Shown: positions 39,386 to 48,641 of the stretch, piece by piece | Layout of the letters: every line of letters starts with the position of its first letter | How positions within the stretch are numbered: position 1 is the stretch's first letter | Source of the DNA: an uncultured Collinsella sp. | GTDB lineage: Bacteria > Actinomycetota > Coriobacteriia > Coriobacteriales > Coriobacteriaceae | Reading direction: 5' to 3' | NCBI GenBank assembly: GCA_900552385.1 | Contig: URZI01000005.1 | Span: forward strand, 65,808 to 129,807 | DNA: 64,000 bases | Notes under the pieces: generated by a model | What the model saw: only the letters and a program-made list of their open reading frames with translations | The model's database searches: none | What the model was told of the DNA's origin: nothing | Position numbers and translations under genes: made by a program

Positions 39386-39440
39386 TTAGCAAAACTTGCA
39401 AAAGTTAGCAAAACTTGCAAAAATTAGCAAAACTTGCAAA
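39386..39440 (+). repeat. Three tandem 19-bp repeats directly before the AAA gene
   Basis: TTAGCAAAACTTGCAAAAG, TTAGCAAAACTTGCAAAAA and TTAGCAAAACTTGCAAA follow each other without spacers. Each contains the small palindrome GCAAAACTTGC. The third runs into the GGAG ribosome binding site of the ATPase gene, so a protein bound here would block its expression. Confidence 0.85.
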
Positions 39441-39449
39441 GGAGCTACC

Positions 39450-40544
39450 ATGGAGTACAGCAAGAACCCCTTTACCCCGACGTTCGGAAGCGTCCCTCCC
39501 TTTCTAGCGGGTCGCGAGCATATCCTGCGTGACATCAACCGTGGCTTCATCAACGGCCCGGGAGATCCCAACCTGTCAACCATTTTTACTGGCGCAAGGG
39601 GAACGGGCAAGACGGCGCTTCTCTCGCTCCTTTCAGAAACGGCGCTTGAACACGGCTGGATCGCAGCAAATGTCTCCGCCATGCCAGGCATGCTCGAAGA
39701 TATTATCGAGCGAACCAAAGAAGCCGCAGATAGCTACCTCTCACAGCCTCACGCGCGCATAAACGGTGTTCAAATTGGCCCAGTGGGCATCGATTGGACA
39801 TATGCTCAAGAGGCTCAGGGCAACTGGCGCACGCGCATGAATGGCATCTTTAAGCAACTCGAAAAACATGACATCGGACTTCTCATCACCATCGATGAAG
39901 TCACCGTCGATCTCGAAGAAATGCTTCAATTTGCCTCTGTTTACCAGCACTTTGTACGCGAAGGTAAAAAAGTTGCCCTACTCATGGCAGGACTGCCCTA
40001 CAAAGTATCGGCGTTGTTGCGTAACGATTCCGTCTCGTTCCTCAGGCGTTCCCAATATCATCAGTTGGGACGAATCACTGACGTTGAAATTGCAAACGCA
40101 TTCCGCAAAACCGTTGAGGCCGGAGGCCGCTCAATCACGCCAGAAGCGCTCGAGGATGCCGTGAAGGCCGTCGACGGATTTCCCTATATGATGCAGCTCG
40201 TCGGATATCGCACATGGGATGTTTCGGAGAACTCGCCCAAAATCAGTGCATCTGATGTACAGCAGGGTTCTCTGCTTGCCCGCATGGAGCTGCGCGATCG
40301 AATTCTCGAAACGACCTATCGGGAGCTTTCCGATAAAGACATTGAGTTTTTGCTCGCGATGCTGCCCGATTCTGGCCCCAGCAGGGTCTCGGAGATAGCC
40401 AAACGCATGGGCGTCGCCAGCAACTACGCAAGCCAATACAAACGCCGCCTCCTGGAGGACGGCGTCATTGGAGAGCGCGGGCGTGGTCTCGTTGGCTTTG
40501 ACATTCCCGCGTTCAGGGAATTCTTGAACGAGAAGGCGTTTTAG
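39450..40544 (+). CDS. AAA ATPase with C-terminal winged helix
   Basis: A 364-residue protein. The ATPase part has PFLAGREHILRDI at the N-terminus, Walker A GARGTGKTALL and Walker B LLITIDEV. The last 70 residues form a winged helix (SRVSEIAKRMGVASNYASQY, LLEDGVIGERGRGLVGFD). The layout resembles Orc1/Cdc6-like and archaeal-type ATPases found in bacteria next to toxin or mobile genes. The ATG at 39450 follows AAAGGAGCTACC. The three repeats before it suggest autoregulation through the winged helix. The gene appears to stand alone. Confidence 0.8.
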   Translation: MEYSKNPFTPTFGSVPPFLAGREHILRDINRGFINGPGDPNLSTIFTGARGTGKTALLSLLSETALEHGWIAANVSAMPGMLEDIIERTKEAADSYLSQPHARINGVQIGPVGIDWTYAQEAQGNWRTRMNGIFKQLEKHDIGLLITIDEVTVDLEEMLQFASVYQHFVREGKKVALLMAGLPYKVSALLRNDSVSFLRRSQYHQLGRITDVEIANAFRKTVEAGGRSITPEALEDAVKAVDGFPYMMQLVGYRTWDVSENSPKISASDVQQGSLLARMELRDRILETTYRELSDKDIEFLLAMLPDSGPSRVSEIAKRMGVASNYASQYKRRLLEDGVIGERGRGLVGFDIPAFREFLNEKAF

Positions 40545-40652
40545 CACGCCGGAATTGTCCGCGGAAGCATCAACGCATGGCAATCAGCATTCCTCTTGAT
40601 AAGGACAGCAAGCATTTCCACCAACACCGATTGCCTTGCGTTCTTCTTGTCC

Positions 40653-41183
40653 TTAGGCGAGCTTGCGAGCGAGCTCTCGCACCTCTTCCAACTTGGGCGA
40701 AGAGGCCATGCTGTCGCGCTCGGTCATACCGCTAATGGTGATAATGCCCTGGTCCTCCCACTTGCAGTACGCGCAGGTTGACTTGTACATAGCGATCGCC
40801 GCATCATAGACGCCCTCGCTATGGCTATCGAGCAAAAGGGCCGTCTTGGTGAACGGGAAGCCCGTAGCACCGAAGGCGTATAGGCGATCGATGGCGGCCT
40901 TCTCCTGCGCAGTGATATCAAACCAGTAGATAGGCGAAGCGAAGACAACCATGTCGGCGTCTTTCAGCGACTCGATCACGTTGGCCATGTCATCCTTCTG
41001 CACGCAAGTGCCCTCGTGGGCGAAGCAATACTGACACCCCAGACAACCAGCGATTTTCTTACTGGCAACGCGGATGACCTCGACCGTATGGCCACCCTCA
41101 CGCGCGGTCTCGGCAAACGCCTCGACCATGGTGTCGGTATTGGCGCCCTTGCGCGGGCTACCGCTCAATACAACGATATTCAT
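40653..41183 (-). CDS. NAD(P)H-dependent FMN reductase, flavodoxin family
   Basis: A 176-residue protein of the flavodoxin-like fold with the phosphate loop SGSPRKGANTD and the flavin-edge motif SPIYWFDITAQ. It has the CXXC-like cysteines CLGCQYCFAHEG found in many clostridial members, which may bind metal or take part in redox. It reduces flavins, quinones or nitro compounds with NAD(P)H. The start follows GGGAG. It appears to be a single gene. Confidence 0.88.
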   Translation of the reverse strand: MNIVVLSGSPRKGANTDTMVEAFAETAREGGHTVEVIRVASKKIAGCLGCQYCFAHEGTCVQKDDMANVIESLKDADMVVFASPIYWFDITAQEKAAIDRLYAFGATGFPFTKTALLLDSHSEGVYDAAIAMYKSTCAYCKWEDQGIITISGMTERDSMASSPKLEEVRELARKLA

Positions 41184-41504
41184 AAGAATCTCCCTTCTTC
41201 ATGCCGCAGGCGCGCGGCATACATTTCGTTGTAACCAAAACGGATGGAGCTATTCAGTCGTCTGTAGATCGCATCTCTCGTTCGTGTTCTCTAGACACAA
41301 TCTCATTGCCTGATAACTCCTCGGCCACCTTGATTCTCTCTCCGAGAATTGAACAGCAAATCGTTGCTCGCAAAGTATCGACTGTGAGAAAATTAGCTTG
41401 AGCTTTCTCCCTGCTCGCATAAGCGTTCGCGTGAAAGAGCCTAGCCGCATCGGCCAGGCGCAATATAGATCCGCGGAAACCGGCCTACGAACAAGGAGCG
41501 TCTT
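41184..41504. other. Intergenic region of 321 bp
   Basis: No convincing gene. A minus-strand frame of 69 codons (41254-41463, MRLADAARLFHANAYASREK) has protein-like composition but no recognised family and could be a fragment. AAGGAGCGTC just before 41505 is the ribosome binding site of the surface-protein gene. Confidence 0.45.
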
Positions 41505-42425
41505 ATGTATGGACAGCATGTTGCACCGCAGACCCATAACAAACGGACTGGCCTGTCTATCCGCGACGTCAAGCGTCATGCAGACGCCAGAATCGCCGCC
41601 TTCGGAGTAAGCATTCTTGTGGCAGGACTGCTTTTGCTACCCTGCGCAGCACTGGCGACAGAAATGCCCGAAACCGATGTCGCAGCACCCATTACCTGCG
41701 ACGAAGCCAACGCAGAAGGCAGCCTCACAGCTACCACCGTTGTCGACCATAACTATGACCTGGAGCTCCCTCCTGCCTTCATGTTGGTCCAGAATGAGGC
41801 GTTTGTATACGATTTCCCCGACAAACCCGAGGACTTCATCTACGGGCTTAACGACACCGTCCATCTCTTCAAGATCGACACCGATACCGAAGGCCTTATA
41901 AAAACCGAGAACCCCAAAGAGGCCAGCGTCTCTATTGCCCTGACCATGATCGACAATCACGTTAGAGCAACCGCAGTCTTTACAGGCGGCTACGCTGACG
42001 ACCAAATCCCTTACAGACTGAACCTTGTCAGCTCAACCCACCTTGGCACACACGTTGACCGTGACTTCGACAGCGGGCAGGGGATTATGCACGAGACGCG
42101 GCACGATTACTACATCCGCTACGTCTTCGACAGCGACGTGCACTTGATTGCAACCGATACGAGCGGTTCCAAACCCGATCCAAGTGTTAAGCCGATCCCA
42201 GAGGTCAAACCCGAACCGGAAACCAAGCCCGAGCCCACACCGCAGCCCAAGGCAGAAAAGCCCGCGGCAAATCCCGTTTCCGCTAAGGCAGTAGCGGCGG
42301 TTAAACCAGCCGGGACCACCCTACCCGCGACGGGCGACAACGGTGCGATGGCTGTCGCCCTGAGTGTTGCCGGTGGCGCAGTTGCAGCAGTTGGCATTTC
42401 CGCAACAAGGCGTCGCAACCACTAG
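41505..42425 (+). CDS. LPXTG-anchored surface protein
   Basis: A 306-residue exported protein. A long N-region leads into a hydrophobic signal segment (about 31-51) ending ALATE. A domain of about 170 residues without known family follows, containing Asp and Glu in runs (VYDFPDKPEDFIY). Then come a Pro-Lys-Glu spacer of the wall-spanning type (KPEPETKPEPTPQPK), the sorting signal LPATGD, a hydrophobic stretch and TRRRNH. Sortase should link it to peptidoglycan. The start follows AAGGAG. The ligand is unknown. Confidence 0.82.
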   Translation: MYGQHVAPQTHNKRTGLSIRDVKRHADARIAAFGVSILVAGLLLLPCAALATEMPETDVAAPITCDEANAEGSLTATTVVDHNYDLELPPAFMLVQNEAFVYDFPDKPEDFIYGLNDTVHLFKIDTDTEGLIKTENPKEASVSIALTMIDNHVRATAVFTGGYADDQIPYRLNLVSSTHLGTHVDRDFDSGQGIMHETRHDYYIRYVFDSDVHLIATDTSGSKPDPSVKPIPEVKPEPETKPEPTPQPKAEKPAANPVSAKAVAAVKPAGTTLPATGDNGAMAVALSVAGGAVAAVGISATRRRNH

Positions 42426-43042
42426 CCAGCATTTCGTACCCCGCAGACAAAGCTCTATCCCCGCTCCGATGAGCTTTACTCACCGAGAAGTTTCTTCCCC
42501 ACGGAAATGAGTTTCTTTCCAACGGCCGCCTTCACGCCATCAACGCCCCGCGAAACCGTCGAAACAGACTGTGCCGAACCGCCATCGAGCTCTACCCCAT
42601 CGCAAACAGTGTCGACGGCGTCTTCTGGCAACATTTTTGGTCGCCATAGCTCCGATTCGGCAGGGCCCAGTCTCCGCTCGATCTCGAGCAAGACTTGTAA
42701 GGAGTCCACAGTCAAGATCAACTACGGGAATCGTGACGAGCCGATACCGCCCGCATGCCCCCTTCGGAATAGGCGCTGAGCAGCTCCTGGGCGTAGGCGA
42801 ACTCGGGCCCTCGCCTCCAACCGAGCAGGCGGTTGACCGCGAGATTTCCCTGGACGTTGTGGACGAAGAGCAGAGAGGCGTCTGCCAGCCCCAGCTCCCG
42901 GGTCGCCCGGTGAAGGCGAGGAAAAAGGGCACGAAGGGAGCGAAGAGCGTTTCGTCGGAAAGTCGGAACGCTCTGTTTGCATTTTTGGGATCGTCCCAAA
43001 TCCTTGCCAGCTCTGTGGCGGATGCCGAAAGCTGCAGATCGA
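42426..43042 (-). other. Gene debris, 617 bp
   Basis: Two minus-strand stretches look like pieces of protein genes in different frames. About 42721-42970 reads LGLADASLLFVHNVQGNLAV and EFAYAQELLSAYSEGGMRA. 42476-42721 reads DSLQVLLEIERRLGPAESEL and GVKAAVGKKLISVGKKLLGE with a stop. Neither has a good start and I do not recognise a family. They may be parts of one decayed gene at the edge of an accessory segment. Confidence 0.35.
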
Positions 43043-43519
43043 TTATCTGCGGATTGCATTAATCCATGCCTGAATATCTTTCTCAGAAGTACGGAGCATG
43101 GATTCATCGAACTGCACATCGAGGCCCGGCTTCACGATTGCGCCTTTGCAGGCCTCCTCAAAGTCCTTCAGCGCGTGTCCCAGCCAGCCGCCATTGGTGG
43201 CAAACGGATACACGATCTTCCCGGTCAGGTCAGCCCGCTCCAGGAAACTGCGCATGGCGGGCGCAAAGGTGTACCACCAGACAGGAGAACCCAGGATGAT
43301 GGCGTCGTAATCTCTCCAGCCAATGTTCAGCGGCTTCAGTTCCGGGCAATAACCCTTGGCAATCTCACGCTGCCCCTGATTGACGACTTCATCATAATCG
43401 CCATCGTAGGGAACAACCGTATCCATACGAGCAATATCCCCGCCGATTTCCCTCTGGATCATCTCGGCGATGCGCTTCGTGTTGCCTCCATAGGAGTAGT
43501 ACAGAATCAAGGTTTTCAT
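43043..43519 (-). CDS. Flavodoxin
   Basis: A 158-residue flavodoxin with the FMN phosphate loop YYSYGGNTKRIAE and the flavin-stacking region SPVWWYTFAPAMRSF. It carries single electrons or acts as a quinone reductase-type partner. It is the last gene of the five-gene operon. The ATG at 43519 has GAGGAG 12 bases before it. An ATG at 43537, overlapping the preceding stop, is possible but adds MRRKRE, which the family lacks. Confidence 0.88.
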   Translation of the reverse strand: MKTLILYYSYGGNTKRIAEMIQREIGGDIARMDTVVPYDGDYDEVVNQGQREIAKGYCPELKPLNIGWRDYDAIILGSPVWWYTFAPAMRSFLERADLTGKIVYPFATNGGWLGHALKDFEEACKGAIVKPGLDVQFDESMLRTSEKDIQAWINAIRR

Positions 43520-43533
43520 TTCACGCTTTCTCC

Positions 43534-44403
43534 TCATGCAAGAGGCTTTCCGCTGAACACGGGAAATGCACTGAATTCACCATAGTTGGCGATGCGCTCC
43601 ATGTTCTTGAGAGTTTCCATGTCTTCCTCGGAGATCGCGAAATCCACGTCCGCGTTGCTTTCCATGTGGGCGGGATCTGCCGTCTTGGGAAGCGCGACGG
43701 CTCCAAGCTGAAGGACATAGCGGATGCAGAGCTGGGCGACAGATACGCCGTACTTCTCTGCCATCTTAACGATCGCCGGATTCTTCAGCGCCTCGCCGTG
43801 GGCGATGGGAGAGTATGCCTCCACTTGAATGCCCTGCGCCTTGCAGAAGTCCACCAATGCCGAATCGGTGTTGGTGATGTGCAGGAGGATCTGATTGACC
43901 ATGGGCATCACGCGGCAAGAGCTCAGGAGGTTCTCAAGGTCATCTTGCAGAAAGTTGGACACGCCGATTACCTTGACCTTGCCCGCCGCCCGCGCATCCT
44001 CCAACGCACGCCAGACCTCCTTGTTCTCCTCGAAATAGCGCTTCTCCACACGGAACTCGCTCCACGGCTGGGGAGAGTGGATGATCATCTGGTCGAGGTA
44101 GCCGAGCCCCATCCTCTCCAGCGTCTCATCGATGGACTTCGCCGCATCCTCGTAGGTCTTCAGCTCTGCCGCGATCTTGCTGGCGACGAAAAGCTCTTCC
44201 CGGCGAACGCCGCAGGTGCGCACGCCCTCGCCGACGCCGCGTTCGTTTCCGTAGGCCTGCGCGGTGTCGATCAGGCGATAGCCCCGCTTTACCGCCTCGC
44301 GAACGGCTTCCGCCGCCTCGGCATCGTCGATGAACCAGGTGCCCAGTCCCAGCTTGGGAACCTGGACTCCGTTTGCCAACGGGTAGGTTTCATTCAAGAT
44401 CAT
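43534..44403 (-). CDS. Aldo/keto reductase
   Basis: A 289-residue TIM-barrel reductase. It shows the signature around the catalytic Asp and Tyr (YRLIDTAQAYGNERGVGEG), the lysine in VASKI, the histidine in DQMIIHSP and the cofactor region VALPKTADPAHMESN. It reduces carbonyls with NADPH. The start at 44403 follows GAGGAG, 4 bases after the stop of the preceding gene. Its place in the MerR-controlled operon suggests detoxification of aldehydes or other electrophiles. Confidence 0.92.
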   Translation of the reverse strand: MILNETYPLANGVQVPKLGLGTWFIDDAEAAEAVREAVKRGYRLIDTAQAYGNERGVGEGVRTCGVRREELFVASKIAAELKTYEDAAKSIDETLERMGLGYLDQMIIHSPQPWSEFRVEKRYFEENKEVWRALEDARAAGKVKVIGVSNFLQDDLENLLSSCRVMPMVNQILLHITNTDSALVDFCKAQGIQVEAYSPIAHGEALKNPAIVKMAEKYGVSVAQLCIRYVLQLGAVALPKTADPAHMESNADVDFAISEEDMETLKNMERIANYGEFSAFPVFSGKPLA

Positions 44404-44407
44404 CGTT

Positions 44408-44734
44408 CTACTCCTCGCCCCAGACATCCTTTGCCATGCGGAAAACCGCCCACGCCTTGGGCCAGCCGCAGTAGAAGGCTGCATGGGTCACGACCTCCGC
44501 GATTTCTTCTTTTGTAATACCGTTCTTCTTTGCCTCCGCCAGGTGATAGCGGAAGCTCTCATCGGTAAGTCCCTGAGCCATCAGCGCGACGACGGTCACG
44601 AGGGAGCGGTCGCGGAGGCTGAGCTGCCCCTCTCGGCTCCAGACCTCTCCGAAGAGCACGTCATCGTTCAGTTCCGCGAATTTCGGGGCGAATTCGCCCA
44701 GGGCATCTCTGCCTGCCGTCTGCTTGACTGCCAT
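44408..44734 (-). CDS. Carboxymuconolactone decarboxylase family protein
   Basis: A 108-residue all-helical protein of the CMD/AhpD-like fold, with LSLRDRSLVTVVALMAQG and an EIAEVVTHAAFYCGWPKAWAVF stretch. The AhpD-type CXXC pair is absent, so a thiol peroxidase role is not indicated, and histidine in THAAFY is the likely active residue. It lies between the cupin and aldo/keto reductase genes in a tightly spaced operon. Confidence 0.9.
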   Translation of the reverse strand: MAVKQTAGRDALGEFAPKFAELNDDVLFGEVWSREGQLSLRDRSLVTVVALMAQGLTDESFRYHLAEAKKNGITKEEIAEVVTHAAFYCGWPKAWAVFRMAKDVWGEE

Positions 44735-44747
44735 GTTTCGTTCCTCC

Positions 44748-45179
44748 CTACAGCCTTGCGTACTCTTCATGGGATACCGGCTCGCACCACTCGTTCTCGC
44801 AATTCTCGCCGGGAACCTCCACGGCGATATGGCTGAACCAGCTGTCCTTCTTCGCTCCGTGCCAGTGCTTGACGTTGGCGGGGATCATCACGACGGAGCC
44901 CTCGTGCAGGCTGACGGCGACCTTGCCTTCCTCCTGGTACCAGCCCTCGCCAGCCGTACAGAGTAGGAGCTGACCGCCTCCTTTGTCCGCGTGATGGATA
45001 TGCCAGTTGTTGCGGCATCCCGGCTCGAAGGTCACGTTGGCGGCGAACAGGCCACCTTCCGGATCGGTCAGCGGATTCAGGAACGAATCGCCGGTGAAGT
45101 ACTGGGCATAGGCGGTGTTCGCCGTTCCCGTGCCGAATGCGTTGACCTTCTCGAACTGCTCTTTTCGTTCATACCTCAT
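44748..45179 (-). CDS. Cupin-domain protein
   Basis: A 143-residue single-domain cupin. The metal-binding histidines lie in NNWHIHHADKGGGQLLL and the second motif is IPANVKHWHGAKKDSWF. Its partners in other genomes are the same as here (carboxymuconolactone decarboxylase, aldo/keto reductase). It may bind metal and act on small organic substrates. It belongs to the minus-strand operon and lies 22 bases after the reductase gene. Confidence 0.9.
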   Translation of the reverse strand: MRYERKEQFEKVNAFGTGTANTAYAQYFTGDSFLNPLTDPEGGLFAANVTFEPGCRNNWHIHHADKGGGQLLLCTAGEGWYQEEGKVAVSLHEGSVVMIPANVKHWHGAKKDSWFSHIAVEVPGENCENEWCEPVSHEEYARL

Positions 45180-45201
45180 AATTGAAACCTCCTGCTTAGG
45201 A

Positions 45202-45924
45202 TTATCGATTCACGCCATAGCGCAGCCAGACCGCCCCGCCGTCCATGGCCTTCGCCTCTTTCAGCGTGAAGCCAAGGGCCTTGCTCTCCGAAATGCCTTC
45301 TGCGGCTCGGAAAACCGGCGGCGTATCCGGGCTCCCGTCTGCCGCCGCCGCCAACACGATGCTGATCTCATCGCACATCCCCGCTTGCAGGAACGACCAG
45401 TTCAGCACGCCGCCACCGCCCAGCATCAGGGTCTCGATGCTGAATTTTTCTTTCAGCTTGGAAAGGGCCAGACCGTGATCCAGCTCCGTTTCTCCCGCGA
45501 TGATGTACGAGATTCCCAGCTTTCTCAAAAATGCCCTGTAGGCGTTGCCGACCTGTTCTGTCAGCGCCTCGACGACATGGGCGGTGGTGTCCACATAGCG
45601 CAGGGTGCTGCTTTCCCACCCCAGCTTGCCGTGGGGGTCCACGGAGACATAGAACATTCCGAAGTCTGGCTGCGCGATGAAATCACCTGCCGGAACGGCC
45701 GGCGCATCTTCGTCCAGGTCCGGCTTCCTGTAGAAGGTGAAGTTATCGTCCGTCGTCACCCTGCCGGACAGCCAGCCCTGGTGATGGTAAAAGGGCTCTT
45801 TCCCGAAGGCGATGTCGTAGAACGCATCGCCCGCCGCTCTGCCCTGCGGCGTTCCCATGTAACCGCCCATGATCTTTCCGTCCAAAGCGCACATCATGTG
45901 GCAGAAAACATACGGCCTGTTCAC
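45202..45924 (-). CDS. RibD C-terminal/dihydrofolate reductase-like protein
   Basis: A 240-residue protein with the DHFR-like fold of the RibD reductase domain (CHMMCALDGKIMGGYMGTP at the N-terminus; LMLGGGGVLNWSFLQAGMCDEI near the C-terminus). No deaminase domain is attached. It should be an NADPH-dependent reductase of unknown substrate. It is the first gene of the operon and follows the MerR-type promoter at 45994-46024 by about 70 bases. Confidence 0.85.
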   Translation of the reverse strand: MNRPYVFCHMMCALDGKIMGGYMGTPQGRAAGDAFYDIAFGKEPFYHHQGWLSGRVTTDDNFTFYRKPDLDEDAPAVPAGDFIAQPDFGMFYVSVDPHGKLGWESSTLRYVDTTAHVVEALTEQVGNAYRAFLRKLGISYIIAGETELDHGLALSKLKEKFSIETLMLGGGGVLNWSFLQAGMCDEISIVLAAAADGSPDTPPVFRAAEGISESKALGFTLKEAKAMDGGAVWLRYGVNR

Positions 45925-45993
45925 GTTCGATTCCCCTCCTTATGATTGACAAACATTCTGTTTGGAAGCATGCTTCCTTTGAACTTCATGTGC

Positions 45994-46024
45994 ATCCTAG
46001 AACTTGAAGTTAACTTTAAGTCAA
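45994..46024 (-). promoter_or_regulatory. MerR-type promoter with 19-bp spacer and operator
   Basis: On the minus strand TTGACT (46024-46019) and TAGGAT (45999-45994) are 19 bases apart, the over-long spacing that MerR-family activators correct by twisting DNA. The spacer is filled by the near-perfect palindrome CTTGAAGTTAACTTTAAG (46003-46020). A second perfect palindrome, GGAAGCATGCTTCC (45964-45977), lies in the leader of the operon. Confidence 0.75.
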
Positions 46025-46057
46025 GGGGATTCTGGAATAATTCGGAGGGGTTTTCAG

Positions 46058-46525
46058 ATGGTCTATACGGTGGGAGAGATGGCGAAGCTGCTGGGGGTTG
46101 CGGCGTCCACCTTGCGCTACTACGACAAGGAGGGGCTGCTGCCCTTCGTGGAGCGCTCCTCCGGTGGCATTCGCATGTTCCGAGAATCGGATATCGAATG
46201 GCTGCAGGTGATCGGCTGCATGAAGAAAGCCGGGATGTCCATCAAGGACATCCGGCAGTACATTGAGATGGCGCTGCAAGGAGACGACACCATCGATTTG
46301 CGCCTTGCCATGTTCCGGCGCCAACAAGAAGTTCTGAAACAGCAGATGGCGGAATTGCAGCACACCATGGAGATGGTGGATTATAAGTGCTGGTATTACG
46401 AAACGGCGAAGGAAGCGGGTACGGTCGATGCCCCGCAGAAGATGGAGCTTGCCGAAGTCCCGGAACGCTTTCGGAAGATTCGGCAGGAGCTGCGCACTGC
46501 GCCGGGGACTGCGGCAACGATATAA
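46058..46525 (+). CDS. MerR-family transcriptional regulator (AdhR/NmlR-like)
   Basis: A 155-residue regulator. The winged HTH is at the N-terminus (YTVGEMAKLLGVAASTLRYYDKEGLLPF), with the second DNA-contact helix ESDIEWLQVIGCMKKAGMSI, then a coiled-coil dimer helix (FRRQQEVLKQQMAELQHTME). A cysteine in YKCWYYE could sense electrophiles. It is divergent from the five-gene oxidoreductase operon, whose promoter has the classic long spacer. The ATG at 46058 follows GGAGGGG; the longer frame crosses the operator. Confidence 0.9.
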   Translation: MVYTVGEMAKLLGVAASTLRYYDKEGLLPFVERSSGGIRMFRESDIEWLQVIGCMKKAGMSIKDIRQYIEMALQGDDTIDLRLAMFRRQQEVLKQQMAELQHTMEMVDYKCWYYETAKEAGTVDAPQKMELAEVPERFRKIRQELRTAPGTAATI

Positions 46526-47145
46526 CAAGACTGCTTAGGCAACGGCAGTCAACCGCTTGATAATCACGGTAACTTTACCGTTCAAAAAAGTACTACCAAC
46601 AAACGACCACCCCGGCTATCCGCTGTTCGCGGAAGAGCAGGGGAGCTCTTGTCGCCGGGATGGAACCTTTTCAACTCGCAGAATAGCAGAATCGCCTCGC
46701 AAGCCAGAATCAGCACGGGACGGCAGCGGGCAGAACCGCCACCGCTAAATTACCCTCACGTTGTCACTGGCAGCCCTGATTAAATATGCTAGGTATCTCG
46801 GGATAATGCTATCGGTCGCATACGCGCAAGAGTGTCCGCTGATTGCAGCCGGTTGTTCCCCTTCCTACGCCAATGGTGTGCAGACATCTTCGATATTCTT
46901 GCTCGTTCTGGCGAAAATCGCGTCTCCAGGGTTTGCCTTTTTCGATTTAGCGGCACCTCCGTCCTTGTTATAGCGATAAACATACCATGAGTGGCGTACG
47001 GGTCGAGAAGGGCTGGCGCCAAAAGAGTCCAACGGCCGTTACGGCTTCGTTAGAAACGCGCCCCACCATGGATGGTGAACCCGAAAGGTAAGACGCGCGG
47101 GCACGGCGACTCGGCCCGCGCGCCCGGAAGAGAAAGGACGAACCC
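46526..47145. other. Intergenic region of 620 bp, probable remnants
   Basis: No gene can be supported. Short frames on both strands have no start signals. A minus-strand tail near 46873-46976 (GDAIFARTSKNIEDVCTPLA) looks like the end of a lost gene. Base composition rises sharply at about 47050, where the G+C-rich block begins. Confidence 0.4.
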
Positions 47146-47870
<725 letters not shown>

Positions 47871-47874
<4 letters not shown>

Positions 47875-48641
47875 CGGGCGAGAAAGGCGGCCTGCTCGCG
47901 GGCCTGCGCGCCGAGGCCCTGAAGTCGCGCCACGCGGCACCGGTTCGCTTGGCCGTGCTCATGGCGCTGCCGATGCCGCTGCTCGGCGCGATGCCCTACC
48001 GGGGCGTGCAGATCTTCAGCGCGTGGAACTACTGGTACGCGCTCTTTCTGCCCGTGTCTCTCTCGCTCGTGGTGGCGTGCGTCGCGCGGGCGGACACGCG
48101 CACGCGGATGCGGGGGCTTCTAGGCTTGGGCTTCCCGCTCGGGCGCGCCTGGTGGGCCAAGGCGCTCTGGTGCCTCGCGCTCTGCACGCTCTCGAACCTC
48201 GTGGTCTTCGGCATCTACCTCGCGGGCTCGGCGTTCTCCTCGCAGGGCCTCACGGCCGCGGGCACGCTCACGATGCTCCTCTGCGCGCTCGCCAACACGG
48301 TGACCGCGGCGTGGATGATCCCCGCAGGGCTCTTCCTCACGGCGCGACTCGGCATGCTCGCGGGCATCTTCTGCCCGCTCGCCGCGCAGCTCGTGGGTGG
48401 GTTCGCCTGGTCGCTGATGCCGCTGCCGCAGCTCTTTCCGCCGTCGGCGAGCATGGTCATCCCCACGAGCTTCATCCCCGTGCTGCCGAGCGGCGAGCCA
48501 CTCGCGGCGGACATGGCGCTCGGCGGGGCGCTCACGGCGGACGGCATGCTCACACTGGCGGGCCTTGCGGTCTGCGCACTCGCGTTCGCCGCGCTCACGG
48601 CGGCGGGCGCGGCCTGGTTCGCGCGCTCCGAGGAGAGGTGA
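47871..48641 (+). CDS. ABC permease, MutE/EpiE-like
   Basis: A 256-residue membrane protein with about six hydrophobic segments, rich in Ala, Leu and Gly. It overlaps the ATPase gene by 4 bases (ATGA) and the next permease by one base (TGATG). The layout of one ATPase and two unequal permeases is that of the FEG-type lantibiotic immunity exporters. By itself the sequence is too biased in composition for a firm family call, so the assignment leans on context. Confidence 0.75.

Noticed and set aside
39386..39440. Tandem repeats considered as a CRISPR array
   Set aside because: The three 19-bp units abut without spacers and there are no cas genes. They are iteron-like sites.
48023..48640. Long N-terminal extension of the MutG-like permease gene
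   Set aside because: This stretch is the shadow of the preceding permease in another frame. AGGAGAGG and a stop-start overlap support the ATG at 48641.
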